DNA of 42,858 bases, from contig QZKM01000001.1 in the NCBI GenBank assembly GCA_003599485.1, positions 1 through 42,858 on the forward strand. The letters run 5' to 3'. This document shows positions 15,008 through 24,304 of the stretch, one piece after another. Every line of letters starts with the position of its first letter. The stretch's first letter is position 1. A model generated the notes under the pieces. It was not told where the DNA came from. It saw only the letters and a list, made by a program, of their open reading frames with translations, and ran no database searches. The stretch is from Gammaproteobacteria bacterium (GTDB lineage Bacteria > Pseudomonadota > Gammaproteobacteria > SURF-13). The translations under genes were made by a program, and so were the position numbers.

Positions 15008-16156
15008 TTAATCAGCATTTCCTTTTGTCACTCTGGAGTACAGGCCGCCGGCGGCCGGCGCCACGTAGCCGTGCAATTCCAGCACCAACAGCATGGAGGA
15101 AACCGTCTCCGGCGTCAATCCACTGCGCTCAATCAATATATCGGTCGAGGCGGGGTCGAAACTTAGGCATTCCAGAACTTTTAATGCCTCGCCCGGAAGG
15201 ACGTCATGGCCCTGTGGCAGGCGGCGGGCGGTTATAGCCATATCAATATGACCCGTTACAGGCCGGTTCAGTTCCCCCGGGTCTTGCCTCAGTTCTTCCA
15301 GGATGTCCTGTGCCGTCTCGACCAGCTTGGCCCCGTCGCGGATCAGCTTGTGGCAGCCGCGCGCGAGCGGATTGTGGATCGAGCCGGGAATGGCGAACAC
15401 CTCGCGCCCCTGTTCCGCCGCAAGGCGCGCGGTGATGAGCGAGCCGCTCTGCGCCGCCGCCTCCACCACCAGCGTGCCGAGCGACAGGCCGCTGATGATA
15501 CGGTTGCGGCGCGGGAAATTGTCCGGCAGCGCCGGGGCGCCGATGGGGAATTCGGACACCAGCGCGCCGCGCGCCGCGATCTCGTGCGCCAGCGCCTTGT
15601 GGCGCGCCGGATACACCCGGTCCAGCCCGGTGCCGACCACCGCCACGGTGTATCCGCCCGCCTTGAGCGCGCCGCGGTGCGCGGCGGCGTCTATCCCCAG
15701 GGCCAAACCGCTGGTGATGACCAGGCCGCAGGCTGCAAGGTGTCCGGCGAACTCCGCCGCGGTTTGCATCCCTTGCGGGGTGGGGTTGCGGCTGCCCACA
15801 ATGGCAAGCTGCGCTCGCGCGAGCAGATCAGCATCACCGTGTACGAACAACAGCGGCGGCGCGCCGCCGGTCTCATGTAACAGGGACGGGTAGCGCGCAT
15901 CGCTCACGGTGAGTACGTGGTGGTCCGGCCCGGCCAGCCAGTCGAGATCTTTTTGCACCGCGTCCCAGTCCGGCTGATTGAGGTAGGCCAGGGTCGCGGC
16001 GCCGAGCCCCAGGCCGCTGCGCTCTCCGGGGCGGGACTCAAACAGCGCACGCGCGCCGCCGAAACGCTCGATCAGATGGTGAAAGGTGGCTCCGCCGACG
16101 CCGGGGGCGCGCAGCAGGGCCAAGTCATAGGCGATATCCGGTAGTGCTGCGCTCAC
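15008..16156 (-). CDS. dprA: DNA-processing protein DprA
   Basis: DprA binds incoming single-stranded DNA during natural transformation and loads RecA. The 382-residue protein has an N-terminal helical SAM-like part (APGVGGATFHHLIERFGG), the Rossmann-like DprA domain (AIVGSRNPTPQG, SGLALGIDAAAHRGAL, VVGTGLDRVYPARH, SEFPIGAPALPDNFPRRNRIISGLS given here in part, AAQSGSLITARLA) and a C-terminal winged-helix-like region (ALKVLECLSFDPASTDILIERSG). I chose GTG 16156, ten bases after the LysM gene ends; the frame is open for another 13 codons to a GTG at 16195 inside the LysM gene, and neither has a good ribosome-binding site. It indicates a capacity for DNA uptake or recombination, not proof of competence. 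Confidence 0.94.
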   Translation of the reverse strand: MSAALPDIAYDLALLRAPGVGGATFHHLIERFGGARALFESRPGERSGLGLGAATLAYLNQPDWDAVQKDLDWLAGPDHHVLTVSDARYPSLLHETGGAPPLLFVHGDADLLARAQLAIVGSRNPTPQGMQTAAEFAGHLAACGLVITSGLALGIDAAAHRGALKAGGYTVAVVGTGLDRVYPARHKALAHEIAARGALVSEFPIGAPALPDNFPRRNRIISGLSLGTLVVEAAAQSGSLITARLAAEQGREVFAIPGSIHNPLARGCHKLIRDGAKLVETAQDILEELRQDPGELNRPVTGHIDMAITARRLPQGHDVLPGEALKVLECLSFDPASTDILIERSGLTPETVSSMLLVLELHGYVAPAAGGLYSRVTKGNAD

Positions 16157-16166
16157 GCGCGGGATG

Positions 16167-17231
16167 CTAAGGGCTGCGTACCCTGTCGCCCACACGCAGC
16201 GGGCGCGTGGCCTTCATCACCAGCGCATAGCTGACCCGTTCAAACGGGCGGAACACCATGAGCAGCGCGGCGCGCTCGTCGGGCAGGCGCACCGTATCCT
16301 TTGGATCCGGGCTGACCAGGTCGCGCACCTCATGTCCGGCCTGATAGGCCGCGAGCACGTGGCCGGCTTCCATACCCTGCTGCCGCCCCAGGCTGAGCAC
16401 CACGACTTGATACTGGCCGACCTGTGATACGCCCTCAATCACCGAGATGATGCGCCCGCGCACGTCGCCGCCGGGCGCGCGCGGCTGAAAGCTTGCCTCC
16501 TGCTCCTGCGCGCCGGCGGGCAACAGCCGGTCACCGTTACGCGCCTCCTGACGCGAGCCGTCCAGCACAAACGTGGCCGGATCGCCGCTCTGCTGCAGCA
16601 CGGCGTCAGCCACGTAGACCGCCTCGTAGCCCAGGATGTCCTGTTTCTTGTTTTTCGCTTCCGCGCTCGCGTCCGGATCATAATACGCCTGGCCGAGGCG
16701 CAGCACGCTGTAGCGCTCTGCCGCCTCGCCCTGGATGCCGCGCACATATACGCGGTTGCCGGTAGCGGCGATCAGGTGCTCGTCCGCGCTCTGCACGATA
16801 TACGGCGCGGCCTGCATTTCTTCACTGGTCACCACGCGCGGACGCGTCAAGAACGGCTGGATCACGGCCAGCGGGATGGTGGGAATGGCGCGTGCGATTT
16901 CACTCGAACGCACTTGCGGCGAGAGCTTGATGGTGTTGCGTGCCTCGCCCTCACGCTCCAGATGCAGCTCCGGAACGCCGTTGTTGAAGCGCAGCGCCAG
17001 CACATCGCCCGGATAGATCAGGTGAGGATTCTTGACCTGCGGATTGGCCTTCCAGATGTCCGGCCAGCGCCATGGATCTTTGAGGAAGCGCGCGGAAATG
17101 TCCCATAGCGTGTCGCCCTTCACCACCGTGTAGCGCTCGGGATGGCCAGGATTGAGTTCCGGCCCATCCACTGCGGCCGCCGGCGCCGCGAGCGCGATGG
17201 ACAATAACAGCCCACAAAGCATTTTCTTCAT
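16167..17231 (-). CDS. Secreted LysM-domain protein
   Basis: This 354-residue exported protein has a signal peptide (MKKMLCGLLLSIALAAPAAA) followed by a LysM peptidoglycan-binding domain (YTVVKGDTLWDISARF...NPHLIYPGDVLAL, about residues 34–80). The rest is a roughly 250-residue beta-rich region without a motif I can name; genes of this kind sit beside dprA in many gammaproteobacteria. It probably anchors to the cell wall. The ATG at 17231 puts the signal peptide at the N-terminus; codons upstream are open but not signal-like. It is divergent from def with 151 bases between them, where TATAAT (17300–17305) on the plus strand and TATACT on the minus strand overlap as possible –10 boxes. Confidence 0.87.
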   Translation of the reverse strand: MKKMLCGLLLSIALAAPAAAVDGPELNPGHPERYTVVKGDTLWDISARFLKDPWRWPDIWKANPQVKNPHLIYPGDVLALRFNNGVPELHLEREGEARNTIKLSPQVRSSEIARAIPTIPLAVIQPFLTRPRVVTSEEMQAAPYIVQSADEHLIAATGNRVYVRGIQGEAAERYSVLRLGQAYYDPDASAEAKNKKQDILGYEAVYVADAVLQQSGDPATFVLDGSRQEARNGDRLLPAGAQEQEASFQPRAPGGDVRGRIISVIEGVSQVGQYQVVVLSLGRQQGMEAGHVLAAYQAGHEVRDLVSPDPKDTVRLPDERAALLMVFRPFERVSYALVMKATRPLRVGDRVRSP

Positions 17232-17382
17232 CTTGCAGCAAGCCCCCTGTTCAATCGCATGGTCAGGCACTACGCTGGCGGAAACTGCCCGCCATCCAGT
17301 ATAATAAGGATTCAGAACTTTCATTACTTTAGCAGCTTAAGTCGGTATTTTGCCAGTGCTTTTTACTTGAATTTCCACGCCC

Positions 17383-17889
17383 ATGGCACGCCTTAATATA
17401 CTGCATTACCCCGACCCGCGCCTGCGCCACGTGGCCCAGCCTGTGGCGCAGGTGGACGGCAAGGCGCGCAAGCTGGTGGACGACATGCTGGAGACCCTGT
17501 ACGCCGCGCCCGGCATCGGGCTCGCCGCCACCCAGGTGGGCGTAACCCAGCGCGTGGTGGTGATAGACCTCTCGGCGGAAAAAAATCAGCCGCTGTGTCT
17601 CATCAATCCCGAACTGCTCTACCGCGACGGCGAGGAAGAGACGGAGGAGGGTTGTCTGTCGGTGCCCGGCGTGTATGACGTGGTGCGGCGCGCCGAACGC
17701 ATCCGGTTTCGCGCCCTGGACCGCGACGGCAAGCCGTTCGAGCGGGAGGCGGACGGCCTGCTCGCGGTGTGCGTGCAGCACGAAATAGATCACCTCGACG
17801 GCAAGCTGTTCGTGGATTATCTTTCCGAGATGAAGCGCACCCGCATCCGCAAGAGCCTGGAGAAGGAACGCCGCCGCGCCACGCTGTGA
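17383..17889 (+). CDS. def: Peptide deformylase
   Basis: Def removes the formyl group from the N-terminal methionine of new proteins. The 168-residue length is typical. The three metal/active-site motifs are intact: GIGLAATQ (44–51), EGCLSVPG (Cys91 as metal ligand) and QHEIDHLDG (His133, Glu134, His137). It is first in the def–fmt–rsmB series and functionally paired with fmt. The ATG at 17383 gives the standard N-terminus ([15 protein letters not shown]). A TATAAT at 17300–17305 may be its –10 box, but I see no good –35 sequence. Confidence 0.97.
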   Translation: MARLNILHYPDPRLRHVAQPVAQVDGKARKLVDDMLETLYAAPGIGLAATQVGVTQRVVVIDLSAEKNQPLCLINPELLYRDGEEETEEGCLSVPGVYDVVRRAERIRFRALDRDGKPFEREADGLLAVCVQHEIDHLDGKLFVDYLSEMKRTRIRKSLEKERRRATL

Positions 17890-17931
17890 GCGGCGCGCGT
17901 GGCCGCCGCCTGCATGATGCGGCCTGATCTT

Positions 17932-18867
17932 ATGTCCGTGCCCAATATCGTCTTTGCCGGCACCCCTCCCTTCGCGGCCAGCGTACTGCAAGCGCTGCTG
18001 GATGACGGGCAACGGATCAGCGCCGTGTACACCCAGCCCGACCGTCCGGCCGGGCGCGGACGCAAGCTCGGCCAGAACGCAGTGAAACAACTCGCGTTGC
18101 AGCACGGTCTGCCGGTGCTGCAACCGCCCAGCCTGAAAGACGCCGGGGCGCAGCAGGAATTGCGCGCGCTCCAGCCCGATCTTCTCATCGTCGTCGCCTA
18201 CGGCCTGATCTTGCCGCACGCGGTGTTGGAGATTCCGCGCCTGGGGTGCCTCAACGTGCACGCCTCGCTGCTGCCGCGCTGGCGCGGGGCGGCCCCGATC
18301 CAGCGCGCCATCCTGGCCGGCGACCGCGAGACCGGCGTCACACTGATGCAGATGGACGAAGGACTGGACACCGGCCCCATGCTGGCGCGGCGCGCGTGTC
18401 CAATTCTGCCCGATGACAGCGCGCAGACCTTGCACGACCGGCTGGCTGCGCTGGGCGGGGACCTGCTGGTCGAATCCCTACCCGCGCTGGCGCAAGGCAA
18501 GCTCAGCGCCACGCCGCAGGATGACACACTCGCCAGCTACGCGCGTAAAATCGAAAAGCGCGAGGCGCAACTGGATTGGCGCGAGAGCGCCGCGCAACTG
18601 GAGCGGCGCGTGCGCGCCTTCAATCCGTGGCCGGTGGCGTATACCTCCTGGCGTGGCGAAACGCTGCGCATCTGGGCGGCGCAGGCACTGACGCAACACG
18701 CCCAGGCGGCGCCGGGCAGCGTGCTCGCTACCTCCAAACAAGGCATTGATGTCGCCACCGGCGAGGGCATAGTGCGCCTCACCCGCGTGCAGCTTCCCGG
18801 CGGGCGGCCATTGAGCGCGGAGGAATTTCTCAGCGCCCGCAGCCTGCGGGATGCGCGCTTCGGATGA
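17932..18867 (+). CDS. fmt: Methionyl-tRNA formyltransferase
   Basis: Fmt formylates initiator Met-tRNA using 10-formyltetrahydrofolate. The protein of 311 residues (ATG 17932) begins MSVPNIVFAGTPPFAA, the usual N-terminus; the frame is open 11 codons upstream. Key motifs are TQPDRPAGRGR, the folate-binding/catalytic region NVHASLLPRWRGAAPIQ, and MDEGLDTGPM, followed by the C-terminal tRNA-binding domain (LDWRESAAQLERRVRAFNPWP). Its end overlaps rsmB by four bases (ATGA). Confidence 0.96.
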   Translation: MSVPNIVFAGTPPFAASVLQALLDDGQRISAVYTQPDRPAGRGRKLGQNAVKQLALQHGLPVLQPPSLKDAGAQQELRALQPDLLIVVAYGLILPHAVLEIPRLGCLNVHASLLPRWRGAAPIQRAILAGDRETGVTLMQMDEGLDTGPMLARRACPILPDDSAQTLHDRLAALGGDLLVESLPALAQGKLSATPQDDTLASYARKIEKREAQLDWRESAAQLERRVRAFNPWPVAYTSWRGETLRIWAAQALTQHAQAAPGSVLATSKQGIDVATGEGIVRLTRVQLPGGRPLSAEEFLSARSLRDARFG

Positions 18868-20159
18868 ACCCGCGCGCCGCCGCAGCCAAGGCGCTCACCC
18901 AGGTGTTGCAGCGCAAACAACCGCTGAGCCATGTCCTGCCGGCGCAACTGGCCAAACTGCACCTGCCGCGCGAGCGCGCGCTGGCGCAGGAGTTGTGTTA
19001 CGGCGCGTTGCGCTGGTATTTCCGTCTTGAAACCCTGCTCGGCAAATTAATAAAAGAAGCGCCGAAGGATCGCGACCTGCACGGGCTGCTGCTGATCGGC
19101 CTGTATCAACTCATTTATCTCAACATCCCCGCCCACAGCGCGGTGGATGAAACGGTGAACGCGTGCGGGGCCCTGCACAAACCGTGGGCCAAGGGGCTGG
19201 TCAACGCGGTGCTGCGCAACTATCTGCGCGAGGCCGCGCGTTTGCTGGCCGAGGCCGATCACAAGGAAACCGCGCGCTACTCGCATCCGGCCTGGTTGCT
19301 CGGCAGCCTGAAACAGGCCTGGCCGCATGATTGGCAAGCCGTCGCCGCCGCCAACAATACCCATGCGCCGATGTGGCTGCGCGTGAACGCGCGCCGCATG
19401 ACGCGCGACGATTACCTGCAAAAACTTGCCGCCGCCGGCATCGCCGCGGAGGGCCCTCTGCACAGCCCGCACGCCGTGCGCCTGGAAAAACCGCTCGCGG
19501 TGGAATATCTGCCCGGCTTCGCCGAAGGATGGGTGTCGGTGCAGGACGCGGCGGCGCAGCAGGCGGCTTACCTGCTCGACGCGCAACCCGGCCAGCGCGT
19601 GCTGGATGCCTGCGCCGCGCCCGGCGGCAAGGCGTGCCACATCCTCGAAGTGCAGCCCGCTCTGCTAGAATTGCAGGCTGTGGACAGCGACGCGGCACGC
19701 CTGACGCGGGTGCAGGAAAACCTGACGCGGCTGGGGCTCAAAGGGCGTCTGCTTACGGGCGATGCGGGCTCGCCCCGGTCATGGTGGGACGGAAAACCGT
19801 ATGAGCGCATCCTGCTCGACGCGCCGTGCTCCGGCAGCGGCGTGATCCGCCGCCATCCGGACATCAAGCTGCTGAAGTCCGCCGTCGGCGTGGCGGCGCT
19901 GGCCGCGCAGCAGGCGCGCCTGCTAGCGGCGCTCTGGCCGCTGCTCAAGAACGGGGGGATAATGGTGTACGCCACCTGCTCGGTGCTGCCGCAGGAAAAC
20001 GAACAGCAGGTGCAAACATTTCTCGACGCCCATCCTGACGCGGCGGAGGAGAGCATCGCGTGGCCGTGGCGCGCGGCGGCGAACACGCCCGGCGCATACA
20101 TACTGCCCGGGGAGCAGGAGATGGACGGCTTTTATTATGCAAAGCTGCGCAAACAATAG
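18864..20159 (+). CDS. rsmB: 16S rRNA (cytosine-967-C5)-methyltransferase
   Basis: RsmB methylates C967 of 16S rRNA using S-adenosylmethionine. The 431-residue protein has an N-terminal NusB-like RNA-binding domain (about 1–140, with AVDETVNACG and KGLVNAVLRNYLR) and a C-terminal methyltransferase domain with DACAAPGGK (SAM binding), LDAPCSGSGVIRRHPDIK (first active cysteine) and YATCSVLPQEN (catalytic cysteine). It starts within the fmt stop (ATGA) and overlaps the DUF4390 gene by 23 bases, so the three genes are tightly coupled. Confidence 0.97.
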   Translation: MNPRAAAAKALTQVLQRKQPLSHVLPAQLAKLHLPRERALAQELCYGALRWYFRLETLLGKLIKEAPKDRDLHGLLLIGLYQLIYLNIPAHSAVDETVNACGALHKPWAKGLVNAVLRNYLREAARLLAEADHKETARYSHPAWLLGSLKQAWPHDWQAVAAANNTHAPMWLRVNARRMTRDDYLQKLAAAGIAAEGPLHSPHAVRLEKPLAVEYLPGFAEGWVSVQDAAAQQAAYLLDAQPGQRVLDACAAPGGKACHILEVQPALLELQAVDSDAARLTRVQENLTRLGLKGRLLTGDAGSPRSWWDGKPYERILLDAPCSGSGVIRRHPDIKLLKSAVGVAALAAQQARLLAALWPLLKNGGIMVYATCSVLPQENEQQVQTFLDAHPDAAEESIAWPWRAAANTPGAYILPGEQEMDGFYYAKLRKQ

Positions 20160-20724
20160 GGGTGTGGCATGGCTTGTTGTCCTGTGCCTGTGCGCCCCCG
20201 GCCTGGCGGCGCAGGAGGAACAGGGCTCCGCGCCACGGCGCTTTAGTGTGTTGCACGCGGACACCACACTGGTGGACGGCGTATACCTGCTGAACGCGCG
20301 CGTGGATTACCCGCTGGGCGAGGCTGCTGTGGAAGCCCTGCGGAGCGGCGTCACGCTCACCTTGCTGCTGGAGATCGAGGTGGAGCGTGAACGTACCCTG
20401 CTCTGGGATGCCGAATTGACCCGTCTCTCGCAGCGCTATGAACTGCGCTATCACGCGCTCACGCGCCGCTATCTGGTAAAAAATCTCAGCACCGGAGTGC
20501 AGCAGGCGTTCCCCGCACAGGAGGCGGCGCTGTCCGCCCTGGGCGAGATCAAGGATATGCCGCTGCTCGATGAGCATCTTTTGACCCCCGGCGCGAACTA
20601 CCACGCGCGTCTGCGCGCGCGGCTCGATCACTCCAGCCTGCCGGCCCCGCTGCGCCTCATCGCCTTGCTGTCTCCGGCCTGGCAAACGTCAAGCGAGTGG
20701 TACACATGGCCCTTGCAACACTGA
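20137..20724 (+). CDS. DUF4390 exported protein
   Basis: This 195-residue protein has a hydrophobic N-terminal segment (VAWLVVLCLCAPGLAA), likely a signal peptide, and the DUF4390 pattern: LVDGVYLLNARVDYPLGEAAVEALRSG, LLLEIEVERERTLLWD, RYELRYHALTRRYLVKNL. DUF4390 genes regularly sit between rsmB and ntrY, as here; the function is unknown, and a periplasmic partner of the NtrY sensor is a reasonable guess from position alone. The ATG at 20137 lies inside rsmB; a GTG at 20164, just after the rsmB stop, is an alternative start that would still leave the signal segment. Confidence 0.86.
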   Translation: MQSCANNRGVAWLVVLCLCAPGLAAQEEQGSAPRRFSVLHADTTLVDGVYLLNARVDYPLGEAAVEALRSGVTLTLLLEIEVERERTLLWDAELTRLSQRYELRYHALTRRYLVKNLSTGVQQAFPAQEAALSALGEIKDMPLLDEHLLTPGANYHARLRARLDHSSLPAPLRLIALLSPAWQTSSEWYTWPLQH

Positions 20725-22898
20725 AACATCCGCGCTTCGGCCTCGCGCTCATGATGGCGCTGCTCGCGCTGCTGCTGGGCTCGCTTCATTTAATGAGCAA
20801 CGTGACACAAAGCTCGGAGCAGTTCAGCCGCCTCTATCTGCCGCTGCTCGCGCTCAACGGCGTGGCGCTGGTCGCCTTGAGCGCGCTCATCGTGACCAAC
20901 CTGGCGCGCCTGTTGCGCCAGTTCCGGCAGGGCGTGGCCGGCTCGCGCCTCACGCTGCGCATGATGCTCCTGTTCGTCACGCTCGCGGTGGCGCCGGTGT
21001 CGGTAGTGTTTTACTTCTCGCTCGGTTTTTTACACCGCAGCATAGACAGCTGGTTTGACGTGCGCATCGAACGGGCCCTGGATGACGCCCTGGAACTCTC
21101 CCGCGTATCGCTGGATGCGCGCCTGAGCGAACTGCTCAATCAGACCGCAAGGCTGGTGCTGGAACTGGAAGGCGCGCCCGACGGCGCCGCGCTCAGCGTA
21201 CTCAACGAACTGCGCGCGCGCAGCAGCGCCGGTGAGTTGACGCTGTTTACCCAGAAGGGGCGCGTCATCGCATCAAGCGGCGGCGAGTTTTCCAGCATCG
21301 TGCCGGACACGCCGGGCGAGGCCATCCTGTTGCAGCTTGGCAAGGGACAGAATTACGTGGGGCTGGACCCGATCCGTGACACGGGCCTGCACGTGCGCGT
21401 GGTGGTCTCCGCTCCGCCGGGCGGCGCGGGCGAGGAACGGCGCGTGCTGCAGGCGTTGTTTCCCGTCGCCGCGCGCCAGAGCGAGCTGGCCGCCGGCGTG
21501 CAGGCGCAGGTTACCCAATACAAGCGGCTCGCCTATCTGCGCCAGCCGCTCAAGTACACGTTCACCGTGACCTTGAGCCTGGTGCTGGCGCTGTCCCTGC
21601 TGTCCGCGGTATGGGCGGCGTTCTTCTCCACGCGCCGCCTGGTGGCGCCGATCCGCGATCTGGCCGAAGGCACGCGCGCGGTCGCGGCGGGCGACTACAC
21701 CCTGCGCCTGCCCTTGCAAAGCAGAGACGAACTCGGTTTCTTGGTGATGTCATTTAACGACATGACGCAGAAAATCGCGCGGGCGCGCGACGCCCTCAAC
21801 CAGAGTCAACAGCGGGCCGAGGGCCAGCGCGCCTATCTGCAGGCGCTGCTGCAACATCTTTCCTCCGGCGTATTGACCCTGGATCACCAACAGCGCCTGC
21901 GCACCGCCAATGCCGCGGCGAGCGAATTATTGGGCATCGCGCTCGACGATCACGCCGGCACGCCGCTCGACACCATCGCCGAACGCCACCCGCGGCTCGC
22001 CGCCTTCATCGCAACCCTGCGTCACCATCTGGCCGCGCCGGCTGGCGAGTGGCGCGAAGAGGTGATTCTGGAAGGGGCGGGAACGCGCAAGATACTGCTG
22101 TGCCGCGGCACGGCCTTGCCCGCCACGGAGAGCGGGGGCGATTACCTGATTGTGTTCGACGACATCACCGCGCTGATCCAGGCGCAGCGCGACGCCGCAT
22201 GGGGCGAAGTAGCGCGGCGCCTGGCGCACGAATTCAAGAACCCGCTCACACCGATCCAGCTTTCGGCGGAACGCCTGCGCCACAAATATTTAAAGACGCT
22301 GGACGCCGGGGAGGGCGAGTTGCTGGACCGGCTCACCCATACCATCGTGCAGCAGGTGGAGGTGATGAAAGACATGGTGAACGCCTTCGCCGATTACGCG
22401 CGCAACCCGCCGTTGCAAACGCGTCCGCTTGATCTCAATCGCCTGATTAATGAGGTACTCGATCTGTATCGCGGCCAGCGCGCGCAGTTTCAGACTCGGC
22501 TTGAAGCCGGCCTGCCGCCGGTCGAAGCCGACGCTGGACGTCTGCGTCAGCTGCTGCACAACCTGATTAAAAACGCGCTGGAGGCGGCGCCGGACAGCCG
22601 CGCGCACATCACGCTGGAAACGCACAGCCTGCCTGGTTTCGTTGAACTCAGCGTGCGCGATCACGGCCCCGGCATACCAAAGGAAATCATGGCGCAACTG
22701 TTCGAACCGTACGTCACCACCAAGCCCAGGGGCACGGGGCTCGGCCTCGCCATCGTGAAAAAAATCGCGGAAGAGCACGGCGGCAGTTTGAGCGCGGAAA
22801 ATCCGCAGGACGGCGGCGCGCGGCTCGTGCTGCGCCTGCCTGTTTCCGCGGCGGCGCCTGACATGCAGCCTCTCCCGCATGAGGCGCGCACGTTATGA
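20706..22898 (+). CDS. ntrY: NtrY-type membrane sensor histidine kinase
   Basis: NtrY is the sensor of the NtrYX two-component system, linked in other bacteria to nitrogen, redox or envelope control. The 730-residue protein has several N-terminal membrane segments (about 10–105) with a periplasmic region, another membrane segment near 290, a HAMP domain (RRLVAPIRDLAEGTRAVAAGD), a PAS-like domain (HLSSGVLTLDHQQRLRTANAAAS) and a kinase core: H-box RRLAHEFKNPLTP (His508), N-box LIKNALEAA, and the G-boxes DHGPGIP and GTGLGLAIVKKI. The ATG at 20706 is preferred to a GTG nine bases before it. It overlaps DUF4390 by 19 bases and ntrX by 4. Confidence 0.95.
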   Translation: MALATLKHPRFGLALMMALLALLLGSLHLMSNVTQSSEQFSRLYLPLLALNGVALVALSALIVTNLARLLRQFRQGVAGSRLTLRMMLLFVTLAVAPVSVVFYFSLGFLHRSIDSWFDVRIERALDDALELSRVSLDARLSELLNQTARLVLELEGAPDGAALSVLNELRARSSAGELTLFTQKGRVIASSGGEFSSIVPDTPGEAILLQLGKGQNYVGLDPIRDTGLHVRVVVSAPPGGAGEERRVLQALFPVAARQSELAAGVQAQVTQYKRLAYLRQPLKYTFTVTLSLVLALSLLSAVWAAFFSTRRLVAPIRDLAEGTRAVAAGDYTLRLPLQSRDELGFLVMSFNDMTQKIARARDALNQSQQRAEGQRAYLQALLQHLSSGVLTLDHQQRLRTANAAASELLGIALDDHAGTPLDTIAERHPRLAAFIATLRHHLAAPAGEWREEVILEGAGTRKILLCRGTALPATESGGDYLIVFDDITALIQAQRDAAWGEVARRLAHEFKNPLTPIQLSAERLRHKYLKTLDAGEGELLDRLTHTIVQQVEVMKDMVNAFADYARNPPLQTRPLDLNRLINEVLDLYRGQRAQFQTRLEAGLPPVEADAGRLRQLLHNLIKNALEAAPDSRAHITLETHSLPGFVELSVRDHGPGIPKEIMAQLFEPYVTTKPRGTGLGLAIVKKIAEEHGGSLSAENPQDGGARLVLRLPVSAAAPDMQPLPHEARTL

Positions 22899-24265
22899 AG
22901 CGCGCCTACATTCTGGTGGTGGACGATGAGCCCGATATCCGCCGCCTGGTTCAGGAAATCCTGGAAGACGAAGGTTACGAAGTGCAGGCGGCGGAAAACG
23001 GCGCCGCCGCGCGCGAGAAACGGCGCACGCGCCGGCCCGACCTGATCCTGCTCGACATCTGGATGCCGGACGTGGACGGCGTCACGCTGCTCAAGGAATG
23101 GTCGGCGGAAGACGCGCTCGCCGTGCCGGTCATCATGATCTCCGGTCACGGCACGGTGGAAACCGCGGTCGAGGCCACGCGCCTCGGCGCGTACGACTTT
23201 CTGGAAAAGCCGCTGTCCATGGCCAAACTCCTGCTCACCGTGCGCCGCGCGCTGGAGGCGGACAAGCTGCGCAAGGAGAATCTCGGCCTGCGCCGGCACG
23301 TGGCCGCGGTTTCCGAACCCATAGGCAAAAGCGCCGTCATGCAACGTCTGCGCGAGCAGGCGCGGCGCATCGCGCAACACGACAGTTGGCTGCTGATCCG
23401 CGGCGAGCCGGGCAGCGGCAAAGAGGTGCTGGCGCGTCATATTCACTCGTTGAGCGCGCGCGGGGAAGGCCCGTTCGTGGAGGTGGGCGTGGCCTCTATC
23501 GCGCGCGAAAACGCCGCCACTGAGCTGTTCGGCGCGGAAAAGGAAGGCAAGGTGCACTTCGGCCTGCTGGAGCAGGCAAACGGCGGCACGCTGTTTCTGG
23601 ACGATATCGCCGACATGGCGCTCACCACCCAGGCGCCACTGCTCTCCGCGCTGGAGACCCAGTCCTTCCTGCGCGTCGGCGGCGCCGCGCCGGTGCGCGT
23701 CAACGTGCGCGTGATCGCCGCCACCCAGCGCGACCTGGCGCAGGAAGCCGCTGCGCACCGTTTCCGCGAAGACCTGTACTATCGCCTCAACGTATTGACG
23801 CTTGCCATACCCGCGCTGCGCGAGCACGGCGAGGACGTGCCCGAACTGCTCAATTATTACGTCAACTGGTTCGTCACCCACGAGGGTCTGCCTTACCGCA
23901 GTTTCACGGTGGCGGCGCAAAACCGGCTGCGCCATCACCCCTGGCCGGGCAACGTGCGCGAACTGAAAAACCTGGTGCAGCGCGTGCTGATACTGGGCAG
24001 CGGCGCGGAGATCGCCCTGGAAGAAGTGGAAACGGCGCTGGGCGCAGTGACTGCTCCACCCGCGGCGCCCGCCGGACCCGTGACCAGCGAATTCGACTTG
24101 CCGCTGCGCGAAGCGCGCGAGCGGTTCGAAAAGGCCTACCTCGAACACCACCTGCGCAAATCCGGCAGCATGGTCCAGCTCGCCCAGCTCACCGGCATGG
24201 AACGCACCCACTTATACCGCAAGCTGAAAAGCCTGGGAATCAACCCGAAACAGGAGTCGGATTAA
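22895..24265 (+). CDS. ntrX: NtrX-type response regulator without GAFTGA loop
   Basis: NtrX is the partner regulator of NtrY. The 456-residue protein has a receiver domain (acidic pair at 10–12, phospho-acceptor Asp54, Lys105 in EKPLS), an AAA+ domain with Walker A GEPGSGKE (170–177) and Walker B GGTLFLDD (230–237), and a C-terminal Fis-type helix-turn-helix (MVQLAQLTGMERTHLYRKLKSLGI in part). The region between ELFG (210–213) and GLLEQANGG is only about ten residues, so the GAFTGA loop that contacts sigma54 is absent, and the Walker B glutamate is replaced by aspartate. NtrX proteins are known to vary here; this one probably controls genes without remodelling sigma54. Confidence 0.93.
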   Translation: MKRAYILVVDDEPDIRRLVQEILEDEGYEVQAAENGAAAREKRRTRRPDLILLDIWMPDVDGVTLLKEWSAEDALAVPVIMISGHGTVETAVEATRLGAYDFLEKPLSMAKLLLTVRRALEADKLRKENLGLRRHVAAVSEPIGKSAVMQRLREQARRIAQHDSWLLIRGEPGSGKEVLARHIHSLSARGEGPFVEVGVASIARENAATELFGAEKEGKVHFGLLEQANGGTLFLDDIADMALTTQAPLLSALETQSFLRVGGAAPVRVNVRVIAATQRDLAQEAAAHRFREDLYYRLNVLTLAIPALREHGEDVPELLNYYVNWFVTHEGLPYRSFTVAAQNRLRHHPWPGNVRELKNLVQRVLILGSGAEIALEEVETALGAVTAPPAAPAGPVTSEFDLPLREARERFEKAYLEHHLRKSGSMVQLAQLTGMERTHLYRKLKSLGINPKQESD

Positions 24266-24304
24266 GGCAGAGAAAAGATACGACAGAAAAGATACAATGA
24301 CGCC

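Noticed and set aside
22661-24211. 516-codon open frame opposite ntrX
   Set aside because: Same reason: a shadow of codon bias, with no recognisable motif.
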